Shown here: in pieces, positions 1 to 6,210 of the stretch | Layout of the letters: each line of letters begins with the position of its first letter | How positions within the stretch are numbered: the stretch's first letter is position 1 | NCBI GenBank assembly: GCA_964292325.1 | Contig: CAXYVG010000131.1 | Location: 1 to 8,472, forward strand | Direction: 5' to 3' | Length of the DNA stretch: 8,472 nucleotides | Origin: CTSoil-075 sp964292325 | GTDB lineage: Bacteria > Bacillota > Negativicutes > DSM-13327 | The notes under the pieces: model-generated | What the model was told of the DNA's origin: nothing | The model's input: only the letters and a program-made list of their open reading frames with translations | The model's database searches: none | Translations under genes and position numbers: made by a program

Positions 1-491
1 GTTTCTGTAATGTGCACTGGGAAGCGAACCTCATCTATTTTGCATCCAAGATACCTTGCTACATCCAAATATCTCTCCACTACATGGTCCTGTTCATGCT
101 CACCGCAAATACGCTTCCCTACTAAGTGGCTTTGTTCTCTTGCGTTACAATACACTAGGCGCGTTGGTGCACCGCTTAAGTAAGAGATGATCGCACTTTT
201 GAATAATCCTTGAAGATCAATAGCTAGATCAAAGTGATATGACTTAAGCACTTTGGCAAATTTATAACCATTGATCAATGCACCCGCTATCGATTTGAAC
301 TTTGGTTTATCAAAAACTATAATTTCATCAATATCAGGATTATTGGTTAACAGGTCATAGGCAGGTTTTTCTACGACCCAAGTAATACGTGCATCCGGGT
401 ACTGCTTTTTAAGAACATGAGCCACGGGCAAAGCATGTATGACATCACCAATGGCGCTCAATTTGACAATTAATATATTTTTGTATGTCAT
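1..491 (-). CDS. waaC: Glycosyltransferase family 9, heptosyltransferase I-like (partial, C-terminus beyond the left edge)
   Basis: Reading the minus strand from ATG at 491 gives an open frame of 163 codons to the window edge with no stop. The N-terminus (MTYKNILIVKLSAIGDVIHA) is the GT9 signature with the conserved K-x-S-x-x-GD segment. It is followed by WVVEKPAYDLL and FDLAIDLQGLFKSA, then a RE...H...VERY stretch, an order that matches WaaC (WVVEE, IDAQGLVKSA, HAVER) better than WaaF. GT9 heptosyltransferases use ADP-heptose at the cytoplasmic face of the inner membrane to build the LPS inner core. The start is supported by TTGAGGT at 498-504, 6 bases before the ATG. It lies 37 bases downstream of rfaE2, whose product makes its sugar donor, so it is very likely the fourth gene of the lptD operon. 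The acceptor and the C-terminal ADP-heptose-binding half cannot be judged because they are outside the window. Confidence 0.88.
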   Translation of the reverse strand, partial: MTYKNILIVKLSAIGDVIHALPVAHVLKKQYPDARITWVVEKPAYDLLTNNPDIDEIIVFDKPKFKSIAGALINGYKFAKVLKSYHFDLAIDLQGLFKSAIISYLSGAPTRLVYCNAREQSHLVGKRICGEHEQDHVVERYLDVARYLGCKIDEVRFPVHITE

Positions 492-528
492 ACCATTACC
501 TCAAATAAAAAATTTAAAACCTGTAGGC

Positions 529-993
529 TTATTTCTGCATCTTTTTAATCATATTGGTGGTTGACCGACCTGGAACCTCTGGAATCAATACGGTTTTACC
601 ACCGTATTGCTCTGCAATGGCAGCTTCCGGTAAATCTTTGACATTGTAGTCGCCACCTTTGACATAGATCGTTGGTTTAATCGCAGTGACTAAGTCTTCC
701 GCAGTCGGTTCGTCAAAGATCACCACATAATCAACAGCAGAAAGAGCCGATATCACTTCGGCTCTATCCTCTTGCTGATTGATTGGCCGCGTAGGTCCTT
801 TGATAGCACTTACGGACTGGTCACTATTTAGGCCAAGAATAAGGCAATCCCCTAATTCTTTCGCCGCCTGTAAATAGCGAACATGACCTGCATGCAGAAT
901 GTCAAAACAGCCGTTGGTAAACACTACTGTTTTACCATCGGCTTTTAGTTGCTTTGCTATACTCTCTATTTCATGATATTGCATTGTTTTCAT
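529..993 (-). CDS. rfaE2: D-glycero-beta-D-manno-heptose 1-phosphate adenylyltransferase
   Basis: This 154-residue cytidylyltransferase-like nucleotidyltransferase corresponds to the C-terminal domain of E. coli HldE. The nucleotide-binding motif TNGCFDILHAGHVRYL spans about residues 26-41, with the HxGH catalytic histidines at 34 and 37. YVKGGDY follows at 110-116 and the terminal GRSTTNMIKK at 142-151 corresponds to the family's STT.II motif. It transfers AMP to heptose-1-phosphate to form ADP-heptose in the cytoplasm. The length is normal for a stand-alone RfaE2. The ATG at 993 is preceded by TAGGTG at 998-1003; the alternative Met4 (984) would sit too far from it. It starts 38 bases after the rfaE1 stop, so the two activities that are fused in E. 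coli HldE are separate but adjacent proteins here. Confidence 0.95.
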   Translation of the reverse strand: MKTMQYHEIESIAKQLKADGKTVVFTNGCFDILHAGHVRYLQAAKELGDCLILGLNSDQSVSAIKGPTRPINQQEDRAEVISALSAVDYVVIFDEPTAEDLVTAIKPTIYVKGGDYNVKDLPEAAIAEQYGGKTVLIPEVPGRSTTNMIKKMQK

Positions 994-1031
994 ATTGCAC
1001 CTACTTTAAAAACTTTCTCTGCGCCTCGCTC

Positions 1032-2039
1032 TTATTTACTCGCAAAATGTTCAGTTATTGCTTGGCAAAGTTCACCAGGTGTAGTCGTTGCTGTACCTGG
1101 TTTCTTTACGACAATACCAGCAGCAAAGTTCGATAAGCGGGCCGCATGTTCATAAGAGGCACCAGCTGCTAGTGCTAAGATCATCGTAGACACAACAGTA
1201 TCCCCAGCACCTGTTACATCATACACTTCGCTTTTATTAATAACAGGAATATGAGTAAACTTTCCTGCCTTTTCAAATAGTCCCATCCCATCTGGTCCGA
1301 GGGTGATGAGTACTGCCTGGGCATCTAGTTTTCCTAGAATGAATTTTCCCGCACGCAGTAATGTAGCACGGTCGTTGATCTCATACCCTACCGCAGCTGC
1401 CGCCTCTGATTCATTCTGCTTTACAACAGTAACTCCATTATATTCCATTATATTATACCTTGAATCGACAATGCAAGGTATATGTTTGTTCTGGCAAGCA
1501 TCTATCACACTGGCTATAATGTTTGGCGTTGCCGTAGTACTACCATAATCACTAATCACTACACCATCCATCTGGGCAATATGTTGCATGATATAATCCT
1601 GGATAGCCTGCTCAACTTGTGCATCTAGGGCCCTTTTATTTTCTTTATCGATGCGCACGACCTGCTGACGTACTGTCGCTTGTCCACCTGCCATGACTCT
1701 CGTTTTGGTAATGGTAGGGCGATTGTGATCAACAATCAATCCTTCTGTCTGCGCTGTTTTACTTTGCAAAATTCGCGCTAGTTCTTCTCCGGCATTGTCA
1801 TTGCCCACAACACCAACTGTATATACACTACCTGTTAAGGTGGCAATATTGTGGACTGCATTGGCAGCGCCACCTGGTACCACCTTTTCGGCAGTATGCT
1901 CCAATATTAGTACAGGTGCTTCCCGAGAGATCCGTGATATTTTCCCTTCTAAATATACATCCGCAACCATGTCGCCAATGACCATAATCTTACGATTGTT
2001 CATTTGTTTGATCATCTGTAATAAGGTCGTCTGTAACAA
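1032..2039 (-). CDS. rfaE1: D-glycero-beta-D-manno-heptose-7-phosphate kinase (PfkB/ribokinase family), TTG start
   Basis: This 335-residue PfkB-family kinase matches the N-terminal domain of HldE throughout. It has IGDMVADVYLEGKISRISREAP at about 21-42 (compare E. coli [21 protein letters not shown]), the sugar-binding GGAANA at 56-61, a KQNESEA element at 207-213, and the signature VYDVTGAGD at 272-280 with D280 as predicted catalytic base in the GAGD anion hole. It phosphorylates C1 of heptose-7-phosphate using ATP in the cytoplasm. The chosen start is a TTG: AAGGAGAG at 2046-2053 is ideally placed for it (6 bases), whereas the first in-frame ATGs (codons 9 and 13) lie too far downstream. 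Only 15 bases separate it from the lptD stop, so the Shine-Dalgarno lies just past that stop and translational coupling is likely. RfaE2 follows directly. Confidence 0.94.
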   Translation of the reverse strand: MLQTTLLQMIKQMNNRKIMVIGDMVADVYLEGKISRISREAPVLILEHTAEKVVPGGAANAVHNIATLTGSVYTVGVVGNDNAGEELARILQSKTAQTEGLIVDHNRPTITKTRVMAGGQATVRQQVVRIDKENKRALDAQVEQAIQDYIMQHIAQMDGVVISDYGSTTATPNIIASVIDACQNKHIPCIVDSRYNIMEYNGVTVVKQNESEAAAAVGYEINDRATLLRAGKFILGKLDAQAVLITLGPDGMGLFEKAGKFTHIPVINKSEVYDVTGAGDTVVSTMILALAAGASYEHAARLSNFAAGIVVKKPGTATTTPGELCQAITEHFASK

Positions 2040-2045
2040 ATCATT

Positions 2046-2053
2046 CTCTCCTT
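2046..2053 (-). promoter_or_regulatory. Shine-Dalgarno that fixes the TTG start of rfaE1
   Basis: The minus strand reads AAGGAGAG, then 6 bases, then TTG at 2039. An out-of-frame ATG at 2044-2042 overlaps the spacer and opens only a short frame, so it is not the start. The site begins immediately after the lptD stop codon (2057-2055). Confidence 0.8.
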
Positions 2054-2054
2054 C

Positions 2055-3467
2055 TTACCAACGTTTTATACTAAAATCCACATTTACGCTGTGGCGTTTT
2101 GCTCGGTACGTAATGGCAGCTTGCCAGCAATGTAAATCCCGATACCAAGTATAATCCTGATCATAGATTCTTTTTGCATCTAAATCATATCTATATCGTA
2201 CACCAATCGAATTCATCCGGTCGATTTTATATTTGAAACCCAAATCCGCTTCCTTTGCGATATCAGGCGCACTATAGTTAAATAGGCGGTTATTGTTCGT
2301 TGTAGAATGATATTCGGCAGTGGTCTCAAAGCGGGAAGACCATTGTTTCGTTAATACGCCATCAAATTTAAGAACATTTCTGCTGGAATGATCATAACTC
2401 TCTTGAATATTTTCTATTCCTGTACCTACTTTTAAAGACAATGTATCACTTAGTTGAATCGGATCATGAGAAAAATACAAGGTGTAGGCTTGATGCCAAC
2501 TGGTTTTTACCCCATCATTCCACTTACCATAAATTGCATTAAAAGTATAATGGATTGGCAATGTACCTAGCGGTTTGCTATAAAGGTCCAGTTTAAGTTC
2601 TGGCTCTTTTTTGATCCAGTGGCCATCACCATCTCGATAACGCCCTTCCATTAAATTAAGGGAATAGTTTTTTTCTCTATCAATTAAACCATATTCAGGC
2701 TTAAATCCAGCCTTTGAATAGTAGCTAAGATTAGTATACGCCGCAACATGATCACTAATTGGGAATTCGAGATATTGACTAATATAAGCCCCATCGGCTT
2801 TATAATAACCAACTCGCGGAAAAGGATTTTCGCTTTTATCTTTTTGTAAAGAGGTTTGATATGTCCCTAATGAAAAAATAACGGTATTTTTTATCCAGAA
2901 TTTAGCATTATGAGCAATCATCTTATCGCCAGGCCATATTTCTATCTTTTCAGCACTAATATGATAATCTGGCACTTTCGCTGGGCATTCCGTCACTGTA
3001 CCATCGTGAATCATCATTTTTTCTGGTGCCATTTCAATTGTTTTACCTGATATATGTTCTCTTTCTATCTTACCTGTTACATTATGCATCGAACCAACAT
3101 GCGTCGTATAATTATAATGCGTCCCTGTACCAGTCAATGTAGATTTTAACTGAAAAAAATCAGCTTTGCCATCAATCCAGATTTCGGTTTGTTTGGTATT
3201 GCCACGCATAAAATCAGTCAAAATTTTATCCTTATCTTGTACAACCGATACATTGCCTTGGGCAAATAGGTCTCCCTTCATATCATTAAACGATAATTTT
3301 TCCGCTTCAATGACAATCGGAACTTTCGTTTCTACTTTTGGTTTTATTTGATCCTTCTTACTATCAACATCTTTATTTTGTGATTGCTCTGCAGCCTGTC
3401 CTGTTAAGGTCATCGTAGACACCAGCATAAATACAGATGCACAATATATTAATTTCTTACTACGCAT
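2055..3467 (-). CDS. lptD: Short LptD/OstA-family LPS assembly outer-membrane protein
   Basis: The 470-residue precursor has a signal peptide (about 1-26, cleavage near TGQAA/EQ). A periplasmic OstA/LptA-like beta-jellyroll follows at about 50-190 (IVIEAEKLSFNDMKGDLFAQ, then GTVTECP at 156-162). The rest is an outer-membrane barrel ending in an aromatic residue (W470). The motif RDLHCWQAA at 443-451 corresponds to the conserved CW region near the end of Proteobacterial LptD. The family accepts LPS from the LptA bridge and inserts it into the outer leaflet together with LptE. At 470 residues it is only about 60 percent of E. coli LptD (784), mostly through a smaller barrel. The mature protein holds just two cysteines, C161 and C447, placed like the pair that joins jellyroll and barrel in E. 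coli. TAGGAGAA precedes the ATG at 3467. It heads an operon with rfaE1, rfaE2 and the heptosyltransferase, linking core synthesis to export. Confidence 0.88.
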   Translation of the reverse strand: MRSKKLIYCASVFMLVSTMTLTGQAAEQSQNKDVDSKKDQIKPKVETKVPIVIEAEKLSFNDMKGDLFAQGNVSVVQDKDKILTDFMRGNTKQTEIWIDGKADFFQLKSTLTGTGTHYNYTTHVGSMHNVTGKIEREHISGKTIEMAPEKMMIHDGTVTECPAKVPDYHISAEKIEIWPGDKMIAHNAKFWIKNTVIFSLGTYQTSLQKDKSENPFPRVGYYKADGAYISQYLEFPISDHVAAYTNLSYYSKAGFKPEYGLIDREKNYSLNLMEGRYRDGDGHWIKKEPELKLDLYSKPLGTLPIHYTFNAIYGKWNDGVKTSWHQAYTLYFSHDPIQLSDTLSLKVGTGIENIQESYDHSSRNVLKFDGVLTKQWSSRFETTAEYHSTTNNNRLFNYSAPDIAKEADLGFKYKIDRMNSIGVRYRYDLDAKRIYDQDYTWYRDLHCWQAAITYRAKRHSVNVDFSIKRW

Positions 3468-3514
3468 AGTTTCTCCTATCTAATGTTATAGACTTTTCTC
3501 TTACCCATTCTACA

Positions 3515-3543
3515 ATTATACGCCTTTTCCTGCATAATTTCAT
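3515..3543 (-). promoter_or_regulatory. Predicted sigma-70/A-type promoter of the lptD operon
   Basis: On the minus strand, ATGAAA (3538-3543, 4 of 6 matches to TTGACA) is followed by a 17-base spacer and a perfect TATAAT (3515-3520). The expected start near 3508 gives a leader of about 40 bases before lptD. Placement just downstream of the terminator at 3558-3582 supports an independent transcription unit for lptD-rfaE1-rfaE2-waaC. Confidence 0.7.
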
Positions 3544-3557
3544 TGAGTAATATATAG

Positions 3558-3582
3558 AAAAAACCGTCAATCGACGGTTTTT
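3558..3582 (-). terminator. Intrinsic terminator after the secreted repeat protein gene
   Basis: The stem CCGTC/GACGG has an AATC loop on the plus strand and is flanked by A6 and T5, so the helix extends through A-U pairs. On the minus strand it ends in a run of six U. It lies 26 bases beyond the stop of the 3609-4523 gene and before the lptD promoter. The symmetry would also let it act on plus-strand transcripts, but no plus-strand gene is present. Confidence 0.85.
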
Positions 3583-3608
3583 AACTATTTGATAGATATG
3601 TTGTTGGC

Positions 3609-4523
3609 TTATATACCATACAAAGGAACTGATTCTTTAACCTGAATATACATTTGTGCTCCTACTGGCACATCTACTTCCTTACCATGAACAAAAACTC
3701 CACCGACTATACCAATAGGTCCGAGAATCACCATACCTGCAACAGAAGCACCTGCTGCTAGAGCCATAGATTTATTTTCTTCCTTTGCTTTTTCCCCTAA
3801 TATGGTTTGAATCACCGTACCATCAATTGCCTCAATCGTGTCGAAACTGACTTGTATCTGTGCATCACGACCAAAGTTTCTTGCCCGTTCTACTTTCGTC
3901 ACAGTTCCAGTACCTTGTGCACCTTTCGGAATGACCAAACTACCATCTGCATAGATATCATCCGCTACCTGAAAGAGTACTACATCTCCCGGACGGCTGG
4001 TATGCGTATTCAAAGGCGTTGCAATTTTTATTTTTAGCAAGCTATCTTTCTGGATGGTTACATGCTTCGTGACTACTTTGCCATTGGCATAGGACAGTTT
4101 TAATAATTCTTTAAGACGGTCATCAAATGGTCCCGTAGAAGCATTGCCATTAAGTACACGTTCAAGATTATCAATCCGCGCTTTGGCTGGTTGTACGGTG
4201 TTCATATGAGTGAGAGCCCATTCCGTAGCATTGATTTTAATTAATAGCGAAGACATGCTATCAAAATTTCCTCGGCAATAGTCATACAGTTTGTCCGCCC
4301 GGCTGACTAATGATCCTTTATGCTCTTTTCCCCAGATATCTTTTTCTAATTTACTAATACGTTCTACTAGTGGTCCTGTTTGCTCAGTGCCATCAAAAAA
4401 CTTCTCGACTATTGCAATCTTTTCTATCACTGCCATATCTGAATTCGGATTAGCAAAAGCCAATCCCATCGTTGAAAACATAAATAAGGTCAGTATCATT
4501 ACACTTATCATTTTACGCAACAT
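3609..4523 (-). CDS. Secreted protein with three LE..G..R repeats and a C-terminal beta/glycine-rich domain; function unknown
   Basis: This is a 304-residue protein with a signal peptide (about 1-25, ending LAFA/NP) and no lipobox. The N-terminal half contains three copies of a roughly 22-residue motif with consensus LEk..(f/l).G....G.l..R...L: 39-60, 59-80 (tandem) and 120-141. From memory, similar motifs occur in cyanobacterial proteins. Residues about 155-245 look like an all-beta domain (RPGDVVLFQVADDIYADG, LVIPKGAQGTGTV, then FGRDAQIQVSFD); the IP.G....G.V...FGR..... pattern resembles beta domains of VirB10/TrbI-like proteins, but that is only a weak analogy. Residues 252-278 form a glycine-rich hydrophobic stretch (GASVAGMVILGPIGIVGG) able to insert in a membrane. 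The ATG at 4523 follows AGGAGG with 10 bases of spacing. It sits between the porins and lptD, separated from both by terminators. I infer a periplasmic or outer-membrane-associated envelope role; no catalytic motif is visible. Confidence 0.8.
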   Translation of the reverse strand: MLRKMISVMILTLFMFSTMGLAFANPNSDMAVIEKIAIVEKFFDGTEQTGPLVERISKLEKDIWGKEHKGSLVSRADKLYDYCRGNFDSMSSLLIKINATEWALTHMNTVQPAKARIDNLERVLNGNASTGPFDDRLKELLKLSYANGKVVTKHVTIQKDSLLKIKIATPLNTHTSRPGDVVLFQVADDIYADGSLVIPKGAQGTGTVTKVERARNFGRDAQIQVSFDTIEAIDGTVIQTILGEKAKEENKSMALAAGASVAGMVILGPIGIVGGVFVHGKEVDVPVGAQMYIQVKESVPLYGI

Positions 4524-4574
4524 ATAGGTCGATCCTCCTCTTACTTTTCATAATAGTATTCGCGGTATAGACAA

Positions 4575-4605
4575 AAATATCCTGCTATATTTTAGCAGGA
4601 TATTT
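4575..4605 (-). terminator. Strong hairpin in the leader of the 3609-4523 gene (second terminator or leader/attenuator)
   Basis: A perfect 13-bp stem (AAATATCCTGCTA / TAGCAGGATATTT) with a 5-base loop is followed on the minus strand by TTGTC, so a U-rich stretch (ATATTTTTG) forms its 3' side. It lies 34 bases beyond the main porin terminator and 51 bases before the next ATG. It could be a back-up terminator for ompM or, if the gene's promoter lies upstream of it, a leader hairpin controlling the gene. Confidence 0.6.
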
Positions 4606-4639
4606 AAATTAGCGAGGAAAAATATTACAAAAAAATAAG

Positions 4640-4673
4640 AAAAAGCCGTTGCCAATTTTGACAACGGCTTTTT
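4640..4673 (-). terminator. Intrinsic terminator of the downstream porin gene
   Basis: The stem GCCGTTG/CAACGGC with a 10-base loop is extended by A5/T5. On the minus strand the stem is followed by TTTTTC and then a second T-rich run. It begins 9 bases after the porin stop codon at 4683. Confidence 0.9.
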
Positions 4674-4682
4674 CGTGTGTTC

Positions 4683-5912
4683 TTAGAAGAAGAATTCTAC
4701 TTGAGCACGGTAGATTTTCTTTGTAATTTCGAAAGTATCAGCAGTTTTTCCGCTCATATAGAAAGTAGAGAATTTAGCATTTTTCATTGGTACGTATTCG
4801 TAGCCAACAACAACGCCTTTGAAGTTATCTTCATAGTCGTTAGCTGTATCGAATGTAGCATTAGGTTGGAATTTACGATATCCTACATAAGCATCGCTAG
4901 AACCAACTACATTGATATCAGCTACTTTGTATTGAACTTGAGCTAAGTAAGCTTTGTTTAAATCAGTGAACTGATTGCTACTTGTTTTAGCATAAGCAGC
5001 TTTGAAGTTAAAATCTTTAGCAAATTGTGTATCAAAACCAATTTCATAAGCCTTAACGTTTTCATCAGCAGCATTAGTTAATTTTTGGTAATTAGCTTTG
5101 ACATTTGTAACTTTGCTAGTGGCATATGTCATATCAATAGCTTGATATTTCAAATCGTCTCCAAGCATATATGCATTGCTATCGCTATCAGAAGATACTG
5201 CTGTTTTACCAACAGTCAACGTAGTTTTTAATGCATTACCAAAAGATACTTGAGCACCTCGAACTTGGCTATCAAAAACTACGCCATATGTAGGTGTATA
5301 GCTGAATTTACCAGCTTTCAATGTAGTTCCGCCAATAGGGCCAGTAACGTATAATTGTTTGAACTCATTTTCAGAATTATTATAAGTATGACGTAAGTTT
5401 CTATTAAATTCGCTTTCACCCTTAACAGACCACTCATCATTTACTTTGTAGCCGTAAAAGATATCCATGTTAATGTCCTGAGTTGAACTGCTAACATTAT
5501 CGTATTTGACATTATTATGTCTAATACGAGCAACACCATCGACGGAAACTTTGTCAAGAGCACTTACTCTCTTCTCAACGTTAGTCATACGAACATTAAG
5601 ACCTTCTAATTCAGTAGCATATTCTTTAGCAAGTTTTTCGATGACAGCTTTTTGGCTAGCATCTGCTTTGTCGGATTTAGCCATAGCTTTTGCTACTACT
5701 TGTGCCATTTCATAACGAGTCATTACTTTGTCACCTTGGAATTTGCCATCAGCATAACCGTCAACGATACCAGCTTGTGCTAATTTCGTTACGGAATCAT
5801 AGGACCAATGTTTTGCAGGAACATCTACGAAAGGGTTAGATGCTGCGAAGGAAGTGCCAGCAATGCCCATTACCATGGCTGCTGCTAGGGAAGCTACAAC
5901 TGTTTTTTTCAT
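4683..5912 (-). CDS. ompM: SLH-domain outer-membrane porin, OmpM family (downstream copy)
   Basis: This 409-residue precursor has a signal peptide at 1-23 (MKKTVVASLAAAMVMGIAGT..FA/AS). A single SLH domain spans about 26-80 (NPFVDVPAKHWSYDSVTKLA, GIVDGYADGKFQGDK, then TRYE at 65-68). A short coiled-coil linker follows at about 85-120, and then a beta-barrel of alternating polar/aromatic strands to the terminal RAQVEFFF. In Negativicutes such proteins are trimeric porins whose SLH domain binds peptidoglycan and tethers the outer membrane. The start is the ATG at 5912, preceded by AAGGAGAG (8 bases); an in-frame TTG 13 codons upstream would put the leader region inside the protein and spoil the signal peptide, so it is rejected. 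The first 85 residues differ from the neighbouring porin at only four positions, while the barrels are strongly diverged. It has its own promoter region and terminator. Confidence 0.93.
   Translation of the reverse strand: MKKTVVASLAAAMVMGIAGTSFAASNPFVDVPAKHWSYDSVTKLAQAGIVDGYADGKFQGDKVMTRYEMAQVVAKAMAKSDKADASQKAVIEKLAKEYATELEGLNVRMTNVEKRVSALDKVSVDGVARIRHNNVKYDNVSSSTQDINMDIFYGYKVNDEWSVKGESEFNRNLRHTYNNSENEFKQLYVTGPIGGTTLKAGKFSYTPTYGVVFDSQVRGAQVSFGNALKTTLTVGKTAVSSDSDSNAYMLGDDLKYQAIDMTYATSKVTNVKANYQKLTNAADENVKAYEIGFDTQFAKDFNFKAAYAKTSSNQFTDLNKAYLAQVQYKVADINVVGSSDAYVGYRKFQPNATFDTANDYEDNFKGVVVGYEYVPMKNAKFSTFYMSGKTADTFEITKKIYRAQVEFFF
5655..5912 (-). repeat. Direct repeat, copy A: shared 5' coding module of the two porin genes
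   Basis: About the first 86 codons (signal peptide and SLH domain) are nearly the same, at DNA and protein level, as 7261-7518. The two encoded segments differ only at residues 16, 25, 65 and 72 of the first 85. Similarity falls sharply after about codon 102. The copies are in the same orientation 1,606 bases apart, so they are substrates for recombination or gene conversion. Confidence 0.85.
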
Positions 5913-5922
5913 GTTAAAATCT

Positions 5923-5975
5923 CTCCTTAAGGTTTTTAATTTGAGTGGCAATTATTGACTGTTGACCCTAAGAAG
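5923..5975 (-). promoter_or_regulatory. Putative Shine-Dalgarno-sequestering helix in the leader of the downstream porin
   Basis: On the minus strand CTTCTTAGGG (5966-5975) can pair with CCTTAAGGAG (5923-5932) over 10 positions, two of them G-U, with a 33-base loop. The pairing would bury the Shine-Dalgarno AAGGAGAG (5921-5928). The same arrangement occurs in the other porin leader. Confidence 0.55.
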
Positions 5976-5983
5976 GATGATCC

Positions 5984-6007
5984 ATTGAGTGTCCACGTTT
6001 CCTCAAT
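5984..6007 (-). promoter_or_regulatory. Conserved hairpin/inverted repeat near the expected transcript start, downstream porin
   Basis: ATTGAG and CTCAAT flank the 12-base segment GAAACGTGGACA on the minus strand. The counterpart at 7586-7615 keeps the segment as GGAACATGGATA inside another complementary stem. It overlaps the predicted -10, so it may be a DNA operator rather than an RNA hairpin. Confidence 0.5.
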
Positions 6008-6047
6008 TATATCCTTTTTTAGTAAATCACCATGTCAATTATTACCT
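6006..6047 (-). promoter_or_regulatory. Probable porin promoter with long spacer (downstream copy)
   Basis: The minus strand carries AGGTAATAATTGACA (6033-6047) with a perfect -35 TTGACA (6033-6038), then a 21-base spacer and a perfect TATAAT (6006-6011). A spacer above 19 is unusual for a housekeeping promoter. GATATA, two bases upstream, would give a 19-base spacer. The distance from TTGACA to the ATG (126 bases) is identical in the other porin gene. Confidence 0.6.
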
Positions 6048-6161
6048 CTATAAATATTGTATTCTACATTGCTGATAATATTCCTTCTTTTTGTTATAAA
6101 ATTATTATTTTTTTGTTATTTTTACTATTTTACTGACAATGCTGCATTATCATCTATGAAG
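6048..6161. other. AT-rich spacer upstream of the downstream porin promoter
   Basis: This stretch between the upstream porin's terminator and the next promoter is strongly AT-rich, with A/T runs as in UP elements. An 11-base odd palindrome AATGCTGCATT lies at 6139-6149. No gene, RNA gene or other convincing signal is seen. Confidence 0.5.
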
Positions 6162-6196
6162 AAAAAAAAACAAACCTAGCATAAGCCAGGTTTGTT
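6162..6196 (-). terminator. Strong intrinsic terminator of the upstream porin gene
   Basis: On the minus strand AACAAACCTGGC pairs with GCTAGGTTTGTT (12 bp, one G-U) around a TTAT loop and runs into about nine T residues. It begins 14 bases after the stop codon at 6211, ensuring that the two porin genes are separate transcripts. Confidence 0.92.
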
Positions 6197-6210
6197 ATTG
6201 TTTCTATGTT

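Noticed and set aside
949..2154. Plus-strand ORFs across the rfaE and lptD genes (for example 1303-1548 and 1795-2154)
   Set aside because: They lie antisense to well-supported genes, have no plausible ribosome sites or recognisable domains, and are shadows of the minus-strand codon pattern.
4677..4946. Plus-strand ORF across the end of the downstream porin
   Set aside because: It is antisense to conserved barrel strands and begins in the terminator region, with no family resemblance.
5913..5951. In-frame upstream TTG start that would add 13 residues to the downstream porin
   Set aside because: The ATG at 5912 has an AAGGAGAG at proper spacing and starts a perfect signal peptide identical to that of the other porin; the extension would translate through the Shine-Dalgarno and destroy the signal peptide layout.
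5984..6047. Known riboswitch (such as cyclic-di-GMP or other common classes) in the porin leaders
   Set aside because: I could not match any conserved core of a known riboswitch class; the conserved islands are short and overlap the promoter.
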